Source: CAZBLP01 sp964492825
Lineage (GTDB): Bacteria; DYJV01
DNA length: 31,857 nucleotides
Assembly: GCA_964492825.1 (NCBI GenBank)
Contig: CAZBLP010000018.1
Coordinates: forward strand, 1-31,857
Reading direction: 5' to 3'
Of this stretch, positions 12,291 to 21,043 are shown in pieces; position 1 is the first letter of the stretch; each line of letters opens with the position of its first letter. Both the position numbers and the translations under genes were made by a program. Below the pieces are notes generated by a model. It saw nothing but the letters and a program-made list of their open reading frames with translations. It ran no database searches and was not told the origin of the DNA.

Positions 12291-15229
12291 TATTCAAAAA
12301 TATACTGTATATCTTCTCTTGTCAAGTTATGGAAGACAGAATCCATATCAAGTAACTCATCTAAAATATTCTGTTTTATCTTTTGAAGTTTCATAATTTT
12401 CTCTTCAACAGAATCTTTCATAATCATTCTATATGCAAATATTTTCTTTTCCTGACCAATTCTGTGAATCCTGTCAATTGCCTGATTTTCAACAGCAGGA
12501 TTCCACCAAGGATCATAGATGATTACATTCTCTGCTGATGTGAGATTAATTCCAAGACCTCCGGCTTTTGTACTGATTAAGAAAAAGTTAATATTATGAT
12601 TATTTTGAAAATTTTTAATTCTTTCTTCACGATTAATGGAGGTACCGTCAAGATATTCAAAATCAATCTCTTCTTTATTCAAGAAATTTACAATAATTTT
12701 CAGCATCTGAACAAACTGTGAATATATAACTGTTTTGCTTCCTTTGTTGTGGAAAGTCTTGATGATTTTCTTCAAATTTTCAAATTTTTCAGATTTGATA
12801 TTTTTGTATTTTACATGTTCAAACTTAACAAGCTTCGGATGACAACAAATCTGCCTTAACCTTAACAAGCCTTCTATTATTATCATTTTACTCTTAAAAA
12901 AACCCTGTTGGTTAATGGAACTTTCTATTTTTTCCATATAGAATGCCTTTAATGATTCATAAAATTCTCTTTGTTGCTCATTCATCTCATAAAAATAGTT
13001 TATTTCAGTTTTAGAAGGAAGTTCTTTAAGCACATCTTCTTTCTTCCTTCTTAAAATCAGAGGAGTCAGTTTTTTTCTAAGCAGATTCACATTGGACTCA
13101 TACTTTTTTCTAAAATCTTTTAATGTGCCTAATAATCCGGGATGAAGAAAATCAAACTGAGACCACACATCAGTAAGATTGTTTTGAAAAGGTGTGCCTG
13201 TTAAAGACAATCTGTGATTACTATGTAATTTTTTTATATAATTGGATATAATTGAAGACGGGTTTTTAATATTCTGTGATTCGTCCAAAATTATATAGTT
13301 AAACCTTATTTCCTTTAATTTTTTAATATCAATTCTAACTATATTGTAAGTAGTTATAATTAAGGTAAAATCTTCCAAATTTTCATACAAAATCTCTCTT
13401 TTTTTACCATATAAAAGAGTAAAATTAATGTTATTGAAAAATTTTTTTATTTCATTTTCCCAATTAAACAGCAATGATGCAGGTACTACAACCAAATTGG
13501 GTTTGTTCTCTTTTTCTAAAAAAAGCAGAGATAGTGCTTGTACTGTTTTACCAAGACCCATTTCATCTGCCAAAATTCCGTTTAAATGAAAATCCCTTAA
13601 AAACAGAAGCCATTTTACTCCTTCTTTCTGATAATCTCTTAATTTAGATTTTATTTCATTAGGTAGTCTGTAATCTGTGATATTATGAAAATTTTCCAAT
13701 TTCTCCTTAAGCCTGTTTATATCTTTTATAGCATGTGAAATATCTACATTTTCCTCCAATATGTCAATTTTTTCAAGAGATTCTAATTTGAATATCTTCA
13801 ATTTTCCTTTATTTTTGTCATATGTAACTGATTCTTCATTTAATAAGTTTTTAATTTTTTTAACAAAACTTTCAGGAATAACCCCAAATTCATTTTTATT
13901 TAATTTCACATAGTTTTTCCCATCTTTGATATTTTTAATCAAATCTTTCAAATTTACCCTTTTATTATCAAACATTAGAGATGCATCAATTTCAAACCAT
14001 TCATTGTATGAAAATAAGGAAATTGAGGAATTTGACACCATAGGTCTGTAAATTTTAAATTTTGTAAGTTTTTCTTCTCCAAAAATATTAAATTTTGTAG
14101 AATTTTTAGGAAGAATGTTTATTAAAAAATCTATCGCAGATTTTTTATTTAAAAGAAAACATTCATTTTCTGTAATTGCTTTTAGATTTTCAAAAGTATT
14201 TAAAATGTCAAATTCTAATTTGTTTCTGAAAACAATTTTACCATTTATTATTCTTTTTTTCTCGAAAATATTGAAATAGAACTTATCATATCTTAATTTT
14301 ACTTCTATTTTAAGGTAATTGTTAATCATTTCAAGAAAAATATCCACCTGAGGAACTGTGTCAATATAATCAATTTTCTTTATTCTTTTTTTATCAATAA
14401 AAATATTATGATTATTAAGAAAATCTTGTTTAAAAATAATTTCATTCAAAGTTTCATAATCAATAATTTGAGGTTTTGAAAAAAAATTCTCAAATTTTTC
14501 AAAATCATAAAAACATGGCAGAATTTTAACAGTAGCATCATTAAATATTGCAACTTTTTTTAAAATACCATTGTAAACACCTAAAATATCATCTTTATTT
14601 TCATAAAAAGAGATTAATTTAATAAAATTATCATTTAATTTCTCAAATGTAACAAAAAATTTAAGAAATTCATTAGAAATTCTCAATGGTGATAAGGTTC
14701 TCTGACTTTTTTGAACAAAAAAAAGTGGTGTACTTGCGAATTTCTGATAAGATATTATATATTCGATTTTATCTTCTGTTATTTGCTCGGTATGCAAATA
14801 TTTCTTCAAATAAAAAGAACGCTCGTTTTTATTGCTTATTTCAGCATGATACAGTTTGTCATCTTTTACAACAATACCTCTTTGAATCTCATTATTCACC
14901 AACATTATATCAAACGGAGTTAATGAGTTTTCTTTGATATTGTGGTAATCAAAGGAGTAATTGTTAAGAAAATATAGAATTGACGCAATAAGACATTCGC
15001 AAAGTTTTTCTTTATGTATGTTGCATTTATGTGAAACCAATTTGTAATCATTAATATTAATAGCAAAAAAAGTATCTTTATTTAATATTTTAATTTTATT
15101 CTTCTCAATCTTGATTTCTTGAGTTAACCTACTTAAATTGTTGAATTTCTCCAGACCTTCTTTATATTTCTTGCTTTTTATTATTTGATTAAAAATACTC
15201 TCTTTTAACTCAATTTCACTTATGATCAT
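12290..15229 (-). CDS. SNF2-family DNA-dependent ATPase / helicase
   Basis: A 979-aa product. Residues 1-520 are a long N-terminal extension with no motif I can name, apart from a cysteine cluster near residue 65-75 (KCNIHKEKLCEC) that resembles but does not match a SWIM finger. The SNF2 ATPase core begins near 530 (LRDYQKEGVKWL), with Walker A DEMGLGKT (555-562), DESQ in place of DEAH/DEAQ (649-652), SLTGTPFQN, and the helicase C-terminal lobe with STKAGGLGINL and DRIHRIGQ. Members translocate on duplex DNA; bacterial examples such as RapA recycle RNA polymerase. It overlaps rnr by 14 bases and rqcH by one, so it is the middle gene of an operon. No defence-system partners are seen. Confidence 0.92.
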   Translation of the reverse strand: MIISEIELKESIFNQIIKSKKYKEGLEKFNNLSRLTQEIKIEKNKIKILNKDTFFAININDYKLVSHKCNIHKEKLCECLIASILYFLNNYSFDYHNIKENSLTPFDIMLVNNEIQRGIVVKDDKLYHAEISNKNERSFYLKKYLHTEQITEDKIEYIISYQKFASTPLFFVQKSQRTLSPLRISNEFLKFFVTFEKLNDNFIKLISFYENKDDILGVYNGILKKVAIFNDATVKILPCFYDFEKFENFFSKPQIIDYETLNEIIFKQDFLNNHNIFIDKKRIKKIDYIDTVPQVDIFLEMINNYLKIEVKLRYDKFYFNIFEKKRIINGKIVFRNKLEFDILNTFENLKAITENECFLLNKKSAIDFLINILPKNSTKFNIFGEEKLTKFKIYRPMVSNSSISLFSYNEWFEIDASLMFDNKRVNLKDLIKNIKDGKNYVKLNKNEFGVIPESFVKKIKNLLNEESVTYDKNKGKLKIFKLESLEKIDILEENVDISHAIKDINRLKEKLENFHNITDYRLPNEIKSKLRDYQKEGVKWLLFLRDFHLNGILADEMGLGKTVQALSLLFLEKENKPNLVVVPASLLFNWENEIKKFFNNINFTLLYGKKREILYENLEDFTLIITTYNIVRIDIKKLKEIRFNYIILDESQNIKNPSSIISNYIKKLHSNHRLSLTGTPFQNNLTDVWSQFDFLHPGLLGTLKDFRKKYESNVNLLRKKLTPLILRRKKEDVLKELPSKTEINYFYEMNEQQREFYESLKAFYMEKIESSINQQGFFKSKMIIIEGLLRLRQICCHPKLVKFEHVKYKNIKSEKFENLKKIIKTFHNKGSKTVIYSQFVQMLKIIVNFLNKEEIDFEYLDGTSINREERIKNFQNNHNINFFLISTKAGGLGINLTSAENVIIYDPWWNPAVENQAIDRIHRIGQEKKIFAYRMIMKDSVEEKIMKLQKIKQNILDELLDMDSVFHNLTREDIQYIFE

Positions 15230-17333
15230 CTATCTTCTCTAAAAGTATAAAATCTATTTTCCTATTAAGTTTATCTATTTTTTCAAGTTGAACCTTTACC
15301 TGATCTCCAAGTCTATAAAAATTTCCTCTTCTTTTTCCTCGAACCATATAATCCTGTTCAACAAAGGTGTAATAATCATCTGTAAGATTTCTAATAGGCA
15401 CCATTCCCTCAACGAGAATATCATTGATTTCAACAAATATGCCAAAAGACGTAACACCTGTAATGGTGCCTTCAAATGGTATATCAAACTTGTTTTCCAT
15501 AAACTCCATTTTTTTCCAATCAACAACTTCTCTTTCAGCATCAGCAGCCATTCTCTCTTTTTCCGACGTATAGCTGGCAATTGTACCTAACTTGTTATTT
15601 AATTTATCAATGTATTTTGTTGTAATTTTTTTGTTAACAGCTCTTCTTAAAATTCTGTGATTTACAAGGTCAGGATACCTTCTAATAGGTGATGTAAAAT
15701 GAGTATAATTTTCCTTTGCAAGTGCAAAATGTCCTGTGTTTTCCGGTGAATATCTCGCCTGCTTCATTGCTCGTAAAAACAGATAATTGATTAATTTTTC
15801 ATAAGGCTGATTTTCCACTTTTTTTAAAACATTTTGTATATCTTTGGCTGATTTAATTTTAATATTTATTCCCACATGATAAAGAAACCTTCCTATTTCA
15901 GAAAGTTTCTCCTCATCGGGAAATTCATGCACCCTGTAGAGTAAAGGAACGTCTCTTTTGCTTAAATATGTTGCTACGGTTTCATTGGCAAGAAGCATAA
16001 ATTCCTCTATTAAAATATGCGCCATATTCCTTTTGACTTTTTTAATATTTGCAACTTTCCCATCCTCTCCAAATTCTATTTCAACTTCCGGTAAATTAAA
16101 GTCTATACTACCTTTTTGAAATCTTTTTTTTCTTAAAATTTCAGAAAGTTCTGTCATTATTTCTATATCCGGTAAAATAGACTTATATTTATTCTTTAGT
16201 ATATTATCATTTTTTTCGAAAATGTCTCCGATTTCTTCATAAGTTGCTCTGAACTTTGACTTTATTATTGATTTATAAATATTAGCATCAATTACATCTC
16301 CGCCACTGTTTATTAGCATTTCCACGGTAAAAGTGAATTTGTCTTCATTAGGGTTTAAACTGCATAAATCATTTGAAAGAACCTCAGGAAGCATAGGATT
16401 AACCATATTAGGATAATAAACACTTGTGCTCCTTTCATATGCTTCTCTGTCAATAACAGAATTTTCCTTAACAAAAAACTCAACATCAGCTATTGAAACA
16501 AAAAGCCTGAAATTATCTTTTTCTTTTATAATCGCCACAGCATCGTCAAAATCTCTTGCTTTCATCCCGTCAATTGTAAAAAATTTAATGTTTGTTAAAT
16601 TTTTACGTCTGGTATTTACCTTATATTCTTTTGAAGACAGTAAAGCAGCTTCTTTTTTTACAGAAGATGGAAATTTTTCTTTGATTTTATATTTTAAATT
16701 TATGGTAGATAGAATAGTTGATTCTTTCTCAGGTTTACCGAGAACTTTAACAATTTCTCCTACTGGATTGTGAGATTTTGATGGATATCTTATTATTTTT
16801 ATATTAACAACATCTCCATTTTTAGCATTTTTAAATTTATCTTTTGGAATATAAAAGTCTCTGACAACTCTCTTATTTAATGGAACAACAAAACCAAAAT
16901 CTTTGCTTTTCTGAAAAATTCCAACTATATTTTTCAGACCTCTCTCTAATATTTTAACAATAGAGCCCTCAGGTTTACCATTTTTTTTATATTTGTCAAT
17001 TCTCACAAGAACAGTATCTCCATCTATTGCCTCTAAAAGAGTACCTGGTTTTAAAAATATATCTGACGATTCAAACTCTTTTTCAGGAATTAAAAATGCA
17101 AAACCTGCTGGATTAAATTCTACTTTGCCTTTAATAAGATTAGCTTCATCTGAAAGACAGTAAGTATGACTCTTAGTAATGTGAATTTTGCCTTTTTTAA
17201 GCAATTTCTTCAAAATTCTCTTTATTTCAATTCGTTCTTTTTTAGTCTTTAAATGTAAAATATCCGCAATCTCATTAAATTTTAAAGGTTTGCCTATATC
17301 TTTAAAAATATGTAATATTTCTTCTTTGTTCAT
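15216..17333 (-). CDS. rnr: Ribonuclease R
   Basis: A 705-aa product with all RNase R parts: N-terminal winged-helix domain (about 1-65), two cold-shock domains (about 67-200), RNB catalytic domain with metal-binding Asp residues D255, D261, D263 and D264 (FFTIDGMKARDFDDAVAI), and a C-terminal S1 domain (about 618-700; PFEGTITGVTSFGIFVEI). It lacks the long Lys-rich C-terminal tail of enterobacterial RNase R. It degrades structured RNA 3' to 5' and in studied bacteria helps remove nonstop mRNA and faulty rRNA. AAGGAG precedes the ATG and a good promoter lies just upstream. It is the first gene of a three-gene overlapping operon with the SNF2 ATPase and rqcH. Confidence 0.96.
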   Translation of the reverse strand: MNKEEILHIFKDIGKPLKFNEIADILHLKTKKERIEIKRILKKLLKKGKIHITKSHTYCLSDEANLIKGKVEFNPAGFAFLIPEKEFESSDIFLKPGTLLEAIDGDTVLVRIDKYKKNGKPEGSIVKILERGLKNIVGIFQKSKDFGFVVPLNKRVVRDFYIPKDKFKNAKNGDVVNIKIIRYPSKSHNPVGEIVKVLGKPEKESTILSTINLKYKIKEKFPSSVKKEAALLSSKEYKVNTRRKNLTNIKFFTIDGMKARDFDDAVAIIKEKDNFRLFVSIADVEFFVKENSVIDREAYERSTSVYYPNMVNPMLPEVLSNDLCSLNPNEDKFTFTVEMLINSGGDVIDANIYKSIIKSKFRATYEEIGDIFEKNDNILKNKYKSILPDIEIMTELSEILRKKRFQKGSIDFNLPEVEIEFGEDGKVANIKKVKRNMAHILIEEFMLLANETVATYLSKRDVPLLYRVHEFPDEEKLSEIGRFLYHVGINIKIKSAKDIQNVLKKVENQPYEKLINYLFLRAMKQARYSPENTGHFALAKENYTHFTSPIRRYPDLVNHRILRRAVNKKITTKYIDKLNNKLGTIASYTSEKERMAADAEREVVDWKKMEFMENKFDIPFEGTITGVTSFGIFVEINDILVEGMVPIRNLTDDYYTFVEQDYMVRGKRRGNFYRLGDQVKVQLEKIDKLNRKIDFILLEKIDDHK

Positions 17334-17364
17334 TAAAATTATAACTCCTTATTTTTTCTGTTTT

Positions 17365-17393
17365 ATTCTATCATCTTTCAGGTTAATTTACAA
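17365..17393 (-). promoter_or_regulatory. Promoter of the rnr-SNF2-rqcH operon
   Basis: On the minus strand, TTGTAA (17393-17388), 17 bp, TAGAAT (17370-17365). This predicts a leader of about 25 nt containing AAGGAG. The region is shared with the divergent cfa gene, for which only a TATAAA (17443-17448) without a matching -35 was seen. Confidence 0.5.
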
Positions 17394-17476
17394 GTTGTTT
17401 TAATTTTTCTACTTGAATTTTTCTGAATTCAGGAATAAATAGTATAAAGTATACAAGACAAAATAGGAGTGATAAA

Positions 17477-18580
17477 ATGAATATATTTAAAAAACTTCTT
17501 GAGCGTAAATGCAGTAAAATAGGTTTGGATATAAATAATTACATTACCGTTCATAATAAAAACCTTTACAAAAGAATATTTTTTCACGGCTCATTAGGTC
17601 TTGGAGAATCATATATGGAAGGCTGGTGGGATTGCGAAAAAATAGATGAATTGATTTTTCATTTTCTTAGAGCTAATTTTGACAGGACTGTTAAAGGATT
17701 TCAATATAATTTTATTAATTATTTAAAAGCAAAGTTTGTAAATCTTCAAAAAAAATCCAAAGCTTTTGAAATTGGTGAAAAACATTATGACAGAGGTAAC
17801 GAACTTTTTGAAAATATGCTTGATAAAAGGATGATTTACAGTTGTGCTTATTGGAAAGATGCAAATAATCTTGATGAAGCTCAGGAAAATAAGCTTAATT
17901 TGATATGCAAAAAAGTTGGCTTAAAAGAAGGAATGAGAGTATTGGACATTGGATGCGGATGGGGTGGTTTCTTAAAATTTGCAAGTGAAAAATACAATGT
18001 AAGCGGAGTAGGGATAACCGTATCTAAAGAGCAGGCTGAATATGCAAAAAATAAATGCAAGGATCTTCCAATAGAAATAAGATTAACGGATTACAGAAAT
18101 TTAAAAAAAGAACAATTTGATGCTATAATATCCATAGGCATGTTTGAACATGTTGGTTATAAAAATTACAGAAAATTTATGAAAGTAGTTGACAAGCTTT
18201 TAAAAGAAGAAGGCCTATTTCTCCTGCATACAATAGGTACTGATACTTCTATGAAATCAACTGATCCTTGGATTAATAAATATATCTTCCCTAATGGTAT
18301 GTTGCCATCTCCTTATTATGTGTCAAAAGCTGTTGAAGGAATTTTCAAAATAGAAGACTGGCATAATTTCGGAGTTGATTATGATAAGACTTTAATGTGC
18401 TGGTATGAAAATTTTGACAATTATTGGAAGAAGAAATATGGAGATGAAAATAAATTTTACAGAATGTGGAAATATTACTTGCTAAGTTGTGCAGGTGCTT
18501 TTAGGGCAAGAAATATACATGTTTGGCAGATAGTTTTTTCTAAAAATGGCATTATAGGCGGGTATCATTCTATAAGATAA
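17477..18580 (+). CDS. cfa: Cyclopropane-fatty-acyl-phospholipid synthase
   Basis: A 367-aa product, similar to Cfa (about 380). It adds a methylene group from S-adenosylmethionine to the double bond of unsaturated phospholipid acyl chains at the inner membrane. SAM-binding motif VLDIGCGWGGF at 155-165; ISIGMFEHVGYKNYRKF follows. The C-terminal signature SCAGAFRARNIHVWQIVFS carries C338, equivalent to the conserved Cys of E. coli Cfa. AGGAG precedes the ATG. It stands alone between the divergent rnr operon and the convergent uvrB. No terminator is visible in the 49 bp after it. Other SAM-dependent lipid methylases of the same family cannot be fully excluded. Confidence 0.92.
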   Translation: MNIFKKLLERKCSKIGLDINNYITVHNKNLYKRIFFHGSLGLGESYMEGWWDCEKIDELIFHFLRANFDRTVKGFQYNFINYLKAKFVNLQKKSKAFEIGEKHYDRGNELFENMLDKRMIYSCAYWKDANNLDEAQENKLNLICKKVGLKEGMRVLDIGCGWGGFLKFASEKYNVSGVGITVSKEQAEYAKNKCKDLPIEIRLTDYRNLKKEQFDAIISIGMFEHVGYKNYRKFMKVVDKLLKEEGLFLLHTIGTDTSMKSTDPWINKYIFPNGMLPSPYYVSKAVEGIFKIEDWHNFGVDYDKTLMCWYENFDNYWKKKYGDENKFYRMWKYYLLSCAGAFRARNIHVWQIVFSKNGIIGGYHSIR

Positions 18581-18629
18581 TTAGTGTGGAGTGCTGAGAA
18601 AAGGACAAGCAAAACAAAAAACTTAAACT

Positions 18630-20624
18630 CTACAATAAACTTCTCAAATACACAATTTTATCTCTGATTTCAGCAGCCATTTCAAATTCTAATTTTTCCG
18701 CATATTTTTTCATATCCTTTTCAAGCTCTTTTATAACTTTTGGCAGCTTTGATTTGGGAATTTCTTCAACATCTGTTGTTCCTATTTTAGTATTAACAGG
18801 AACAGTAAAATAATCTGTTAGATAAAGAACATTCATATCATCAGATATTTTTTTCTTTATTGTTTCAGGAGTAATATTATGCTCTTTGTTATATTGTAGT
18901 TGTTTTCTTCTTCTCCTGTTGGTTTCTTTAACTGCCCTTTCTATTGAGCCTGTTATAACATCTGCATAAAGTATTGCTTTTGCTTCAATATTTCTTGCAG
19001 CTCGTCCTATGGTTTGTATAATGGAAGTTTCTGACCTTAAAAAACCTTCCTTATCTGCATCCAAAATCGCCACAAAAGCAACTTCAGGGATATCAAGACC
19101 TTCCCGCAGCAAATTAATGCCCACCAAAACGTCATATGAGCCTCTTCTTAATTCTCTAATAATTTCAATACGTTCAAGTGTATCAATTTCTGAATGCAGG
19201 TAAATTGTTTTAATATTTAAATCTCTCAGGTAATCTGTAAGGTTTTCAGCCATTCTTTTTGTTAATGTGGTTATAAGCACTCTATATCCTTTTGATACGG
19301 TTTTATTAATTTCTCCCACAAGATCATCTATTTGATGTTTGGCAGGTTTTATTATAATTTCAGGATCTATTAACCCTGTAGGTCTGATAATCTGTTCAGC
19401 TACAAATCTTTTTGATTTTTCCAATTCATATTTAGCAGGAGTAGCTGACACAAAAATAACCTGATTAATTATCTTCTCAAATTCTTCAAACTTTAAAGGT
19501 CTGTTGTCAAGTGCACTTGGAAGTCTAAAGCCATATTCTACCAGGGTTTCTTTTCTCGACCTATCTCCTTTGTACATACCGTGAACCTGTGGCAGAGTAA
19601 CATGGCTTTCGTCAATAACAATAAGAAAATCTTTTGGAAAATAATCAAGCAGAGTAGGGGGACGTTCTCCAGGTTTTCTATTGGTAAGATATCTTGAGTA
19701 ATTTTCTATACCTTTGCAATACCCCATTTCTTCAAGGAATTCCAGGTCATAATTTGTTCTCTGCAATAATCTCTGGGCTTCCAATATTTTGTTTTGACTT
19801 TGTAGCTCTTTAACTCTAAGTTCAAGCTCCTTTCTAATATTTTTTATTGCATACTTCAAAGTGTTTTCTGTGGCAACAAAGTGAGAGCCAGGATAAATAG
19901 CTACTTTTGACTTATACTGGATAGTTTTTCCAGTTAAAGGGTCAAATTCTGATATTTCTTCAATATAATCACCGAAAAAAACAATTCTTATAGCTTTTTC
20001 CTCTTCATAAGCAGGAAAAACTTCAATAATATCACCTTTTACCCTGAAAGTACCTCTGTGAAAATCGTATTCATTCCTTTCATATTGAATCTCAACAAGT
20101 TTTTTCAATACAAAATCTCTTTCTATTTCAGTATGTTTTTCAATATACAGCAACATACCACTGTATGCTTCCGGTGAACCTAAGCCATAAATACAAGAAA
20201 CACTGGCAACTATAATTACGTCATTTCTTTCAAGTAATGAATAAGTTGCCCTATGTCTTAATTTATCGATAGTTTCATTAATTGAAGTATCTTTTTCAAT
20301 ATAAATATCAGTTTGAGGCAAATATGCTTCAGGCTGGTAATAATCGTAATAACTTACAAAATATTCTACAGCATTTTCAGGGAAAAAACTTTTAAATTCC
20401 TCATATAATTGGGCAGCTAAGGTTTTGTTGTGAGTAAGAACCAGGGTAGGTTTGTTGATATTATTAATAACATTTGCAATGGTAAAAGTCTTCCCAGAGC
20501 CTGTAACACCAAGCAAAGTTTGAAATTTATTCTTTTTTTTTAATAACCAATCAGTCAAAAGCTTAATAGCTTCTACTTGGTCACCTTTGGGCTTAAATTC
20601 AGTTTTTAATTTAAATTTTTCCAT
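18630..20624 (-). CDS. uvrB: Excinuclease ABC subunit B
   Basis: A 664-aa product of normal length. Walker A GVTGSGKT at 39-46. The damage-clamping beta-hairpin region (YYDYYQPEAYLPQTDIYIEK, about 92-111) is intact. Helicase motifs follow (IDESHVTLPQ, VSATPAKYE, TIGRAARN), and a C-terminal UVR motif at about 631-664 interacts with UvrC. In nucleotide excision repair it receives damaged DNA from UvrA and loads UvrC. uvrA is in the same window at 26859-29462 but in a different transcription unit. The ribosome binding site is weak (GAGAT), but the upstream promoter is close to consensus. No recognisable LexA box was seen. Confidence 0.97.
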   Translation of the reverse strand: MEKFKLKTEFKPKGDQVEAIKLLTDWLLKKKNKFQTLLGVTGSGKTFTIANVINNINKPTLVLTHNKTLAAQLYEEFKSFFPENAVEYFVSYYDYYQPEAYLPQTDIYIEKDTSINETIDKLRHRATYSLLERNDVIIVASVSCIYGLGSPEAYSGMLLYIEKHTEIERDFVLKKLVEIQYERNEYDFHRGTFRVKGDIIEVFPAYEEEKAIRIVFFGDYIEEISEFDPLTGKTIQYKSKVAIYPGSHFVATENTLKYAIKNIRKELELRVKELQSQNKILEAQRLLQRTNYDLEFLEEMGYCKGIENYSRYLTNRKPGERPPTLLDYFPKDFLIVIDESHVTLPQVHGMYKGDRSRKETLVEYGFRLPSALDNRPLKFEEFEKIINQVIFVSATPAKYELEKSKRFVAEQIIRPTGLIDPEIIIKPAKHQIDDLVGEINKTVSKGYRVLITTLTKRMAENLTDYLRDLNIKTIYLHSEIDTLERIEIIRELRRGSYDVLVGINLLREGLDIPEVAFVAILDADKEGFLRSETSIIQTIGRAARNIEAKAILYADVITGSIERAVKETNRRRRKQLQYNKEHNITPETIKKKISDDMNVLYLTDYFTVPVNTKIGTTDVEEIPKSKLPKVIKELEKDMKKYAEKLEFEMAAEIRDKIVYLRSLL

Positions 20625-20660
20625 AAAATCTCATTCAGAAAATCTTGAAATATATGAAAT

Positions 20661-20689
20661 ATTTTATTATTTTAAAAACAAATTGTCAA
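20661..20689 (-). promoter_or_regulatory. Promoter of uvrB
   Basis: On the minus strand, TTGACA (20689-20684, perfect -35), 17 bp, TAAAAT (20666-20661). Leader about 30 nt. This is the best sigma-70-type promoter in the window. Confidence 0.65.
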
Positions 20690-20702
20690 CCGCTTATTTT
20701 GC

Positions 20703-20748
20703 AGAACACTGTTTTATTATATTCACAACAACAACAAAACGGTGTTCT
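20703..20748. repeat. Inverted repeat upstream of the uvrB promoter
   Basis: AGAACACTGTTTT (20703-20715) and AAAACGGTGTTCT (20736-20748) are inverted copies, 12 of 13 matching, and the odd pair becomes G-U in RNA read from the plus strand. The 20-nt spacer contains (CAA) repeats. It begins 14 bp upstream of the uvrB -35. It could be an operator, a hairpin RNA or the end of a small decayed element. Confidence 0.55.
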
Positions 20749-20943
20749 ATTAATATCAAGCCAGCAAAAACAAGACAGAAACAAGGCAAGACAAGCTTGC
20801 GGGATAGATACCAAAACACGATTAAAGAAGACATAAAGCAACGATGTCGCACTTAAGAAGCCTGGCATTTCAAAATCTTACACATCTTTCATAATGGGCA
20901 GGGTTAAAAAATTTTTGCCTGGACTTCCGCATCCTTTACTTCG
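20749..20943. other. Unassigned intergenic stretch, less AT-rich than surroundings
   Basis: About 195 bp with visibly higher G+C than neighbouring intergenic DNA. It carries repeated short words (AAGCCTGGCATTT and TTGCCTGGACTTC). No convincing ORF: a plus-strand frame through 20587-20856 starts inside uvrB, has no ribosome binding site and no protein-like pattern. No tRNA-like or named riboswitch fold was seen. It may be a small RNA gene or a repeat remnant. Confidence 0.35.
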
Positions 20944-20959
20944 CATAATATATATTATG
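20944..20959. promoter_or_regulatory. Perfect 16-bp palindrome upstream of trkA
   Basis: CATAATATATATTATG reads the same on both strands. It lies about 25 bp upstream of the best -35-like TTGATT (20984-20989) of trkA, whose -10 TATAAA (21005-21010) is at a short 15-bp spacing. It may be an operator for a dimeric regulator, though AT-rich DNA makes chance palindromes more likely. Confidence 0.35.
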
Positions 20960-21043
20960 TAAACCTTCTTGTATAGCCAATAGTTGATTTTTTAAAAGAA
21001 ATAATATAAAGTAAATTATTATACTATTTTATTGGGGGTTTTT

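Noticed and set aside
12290..15229. SNF2 protein as part of an anti-phage defence island
   Set aside because: No methyltransferase, nuclease, PLD-like or other defence partner lies beside it; the overlapping neighbours are rnr and rqcH.
20587..20856. 89-aa plus-strand ORF after the uvrB start
   Set aside because: It begins inside uvrB on the other strand, has no ribosome binding site, and crosses the uvrB promoter and the inverted repeat; the sequence has no protein-like pattern.
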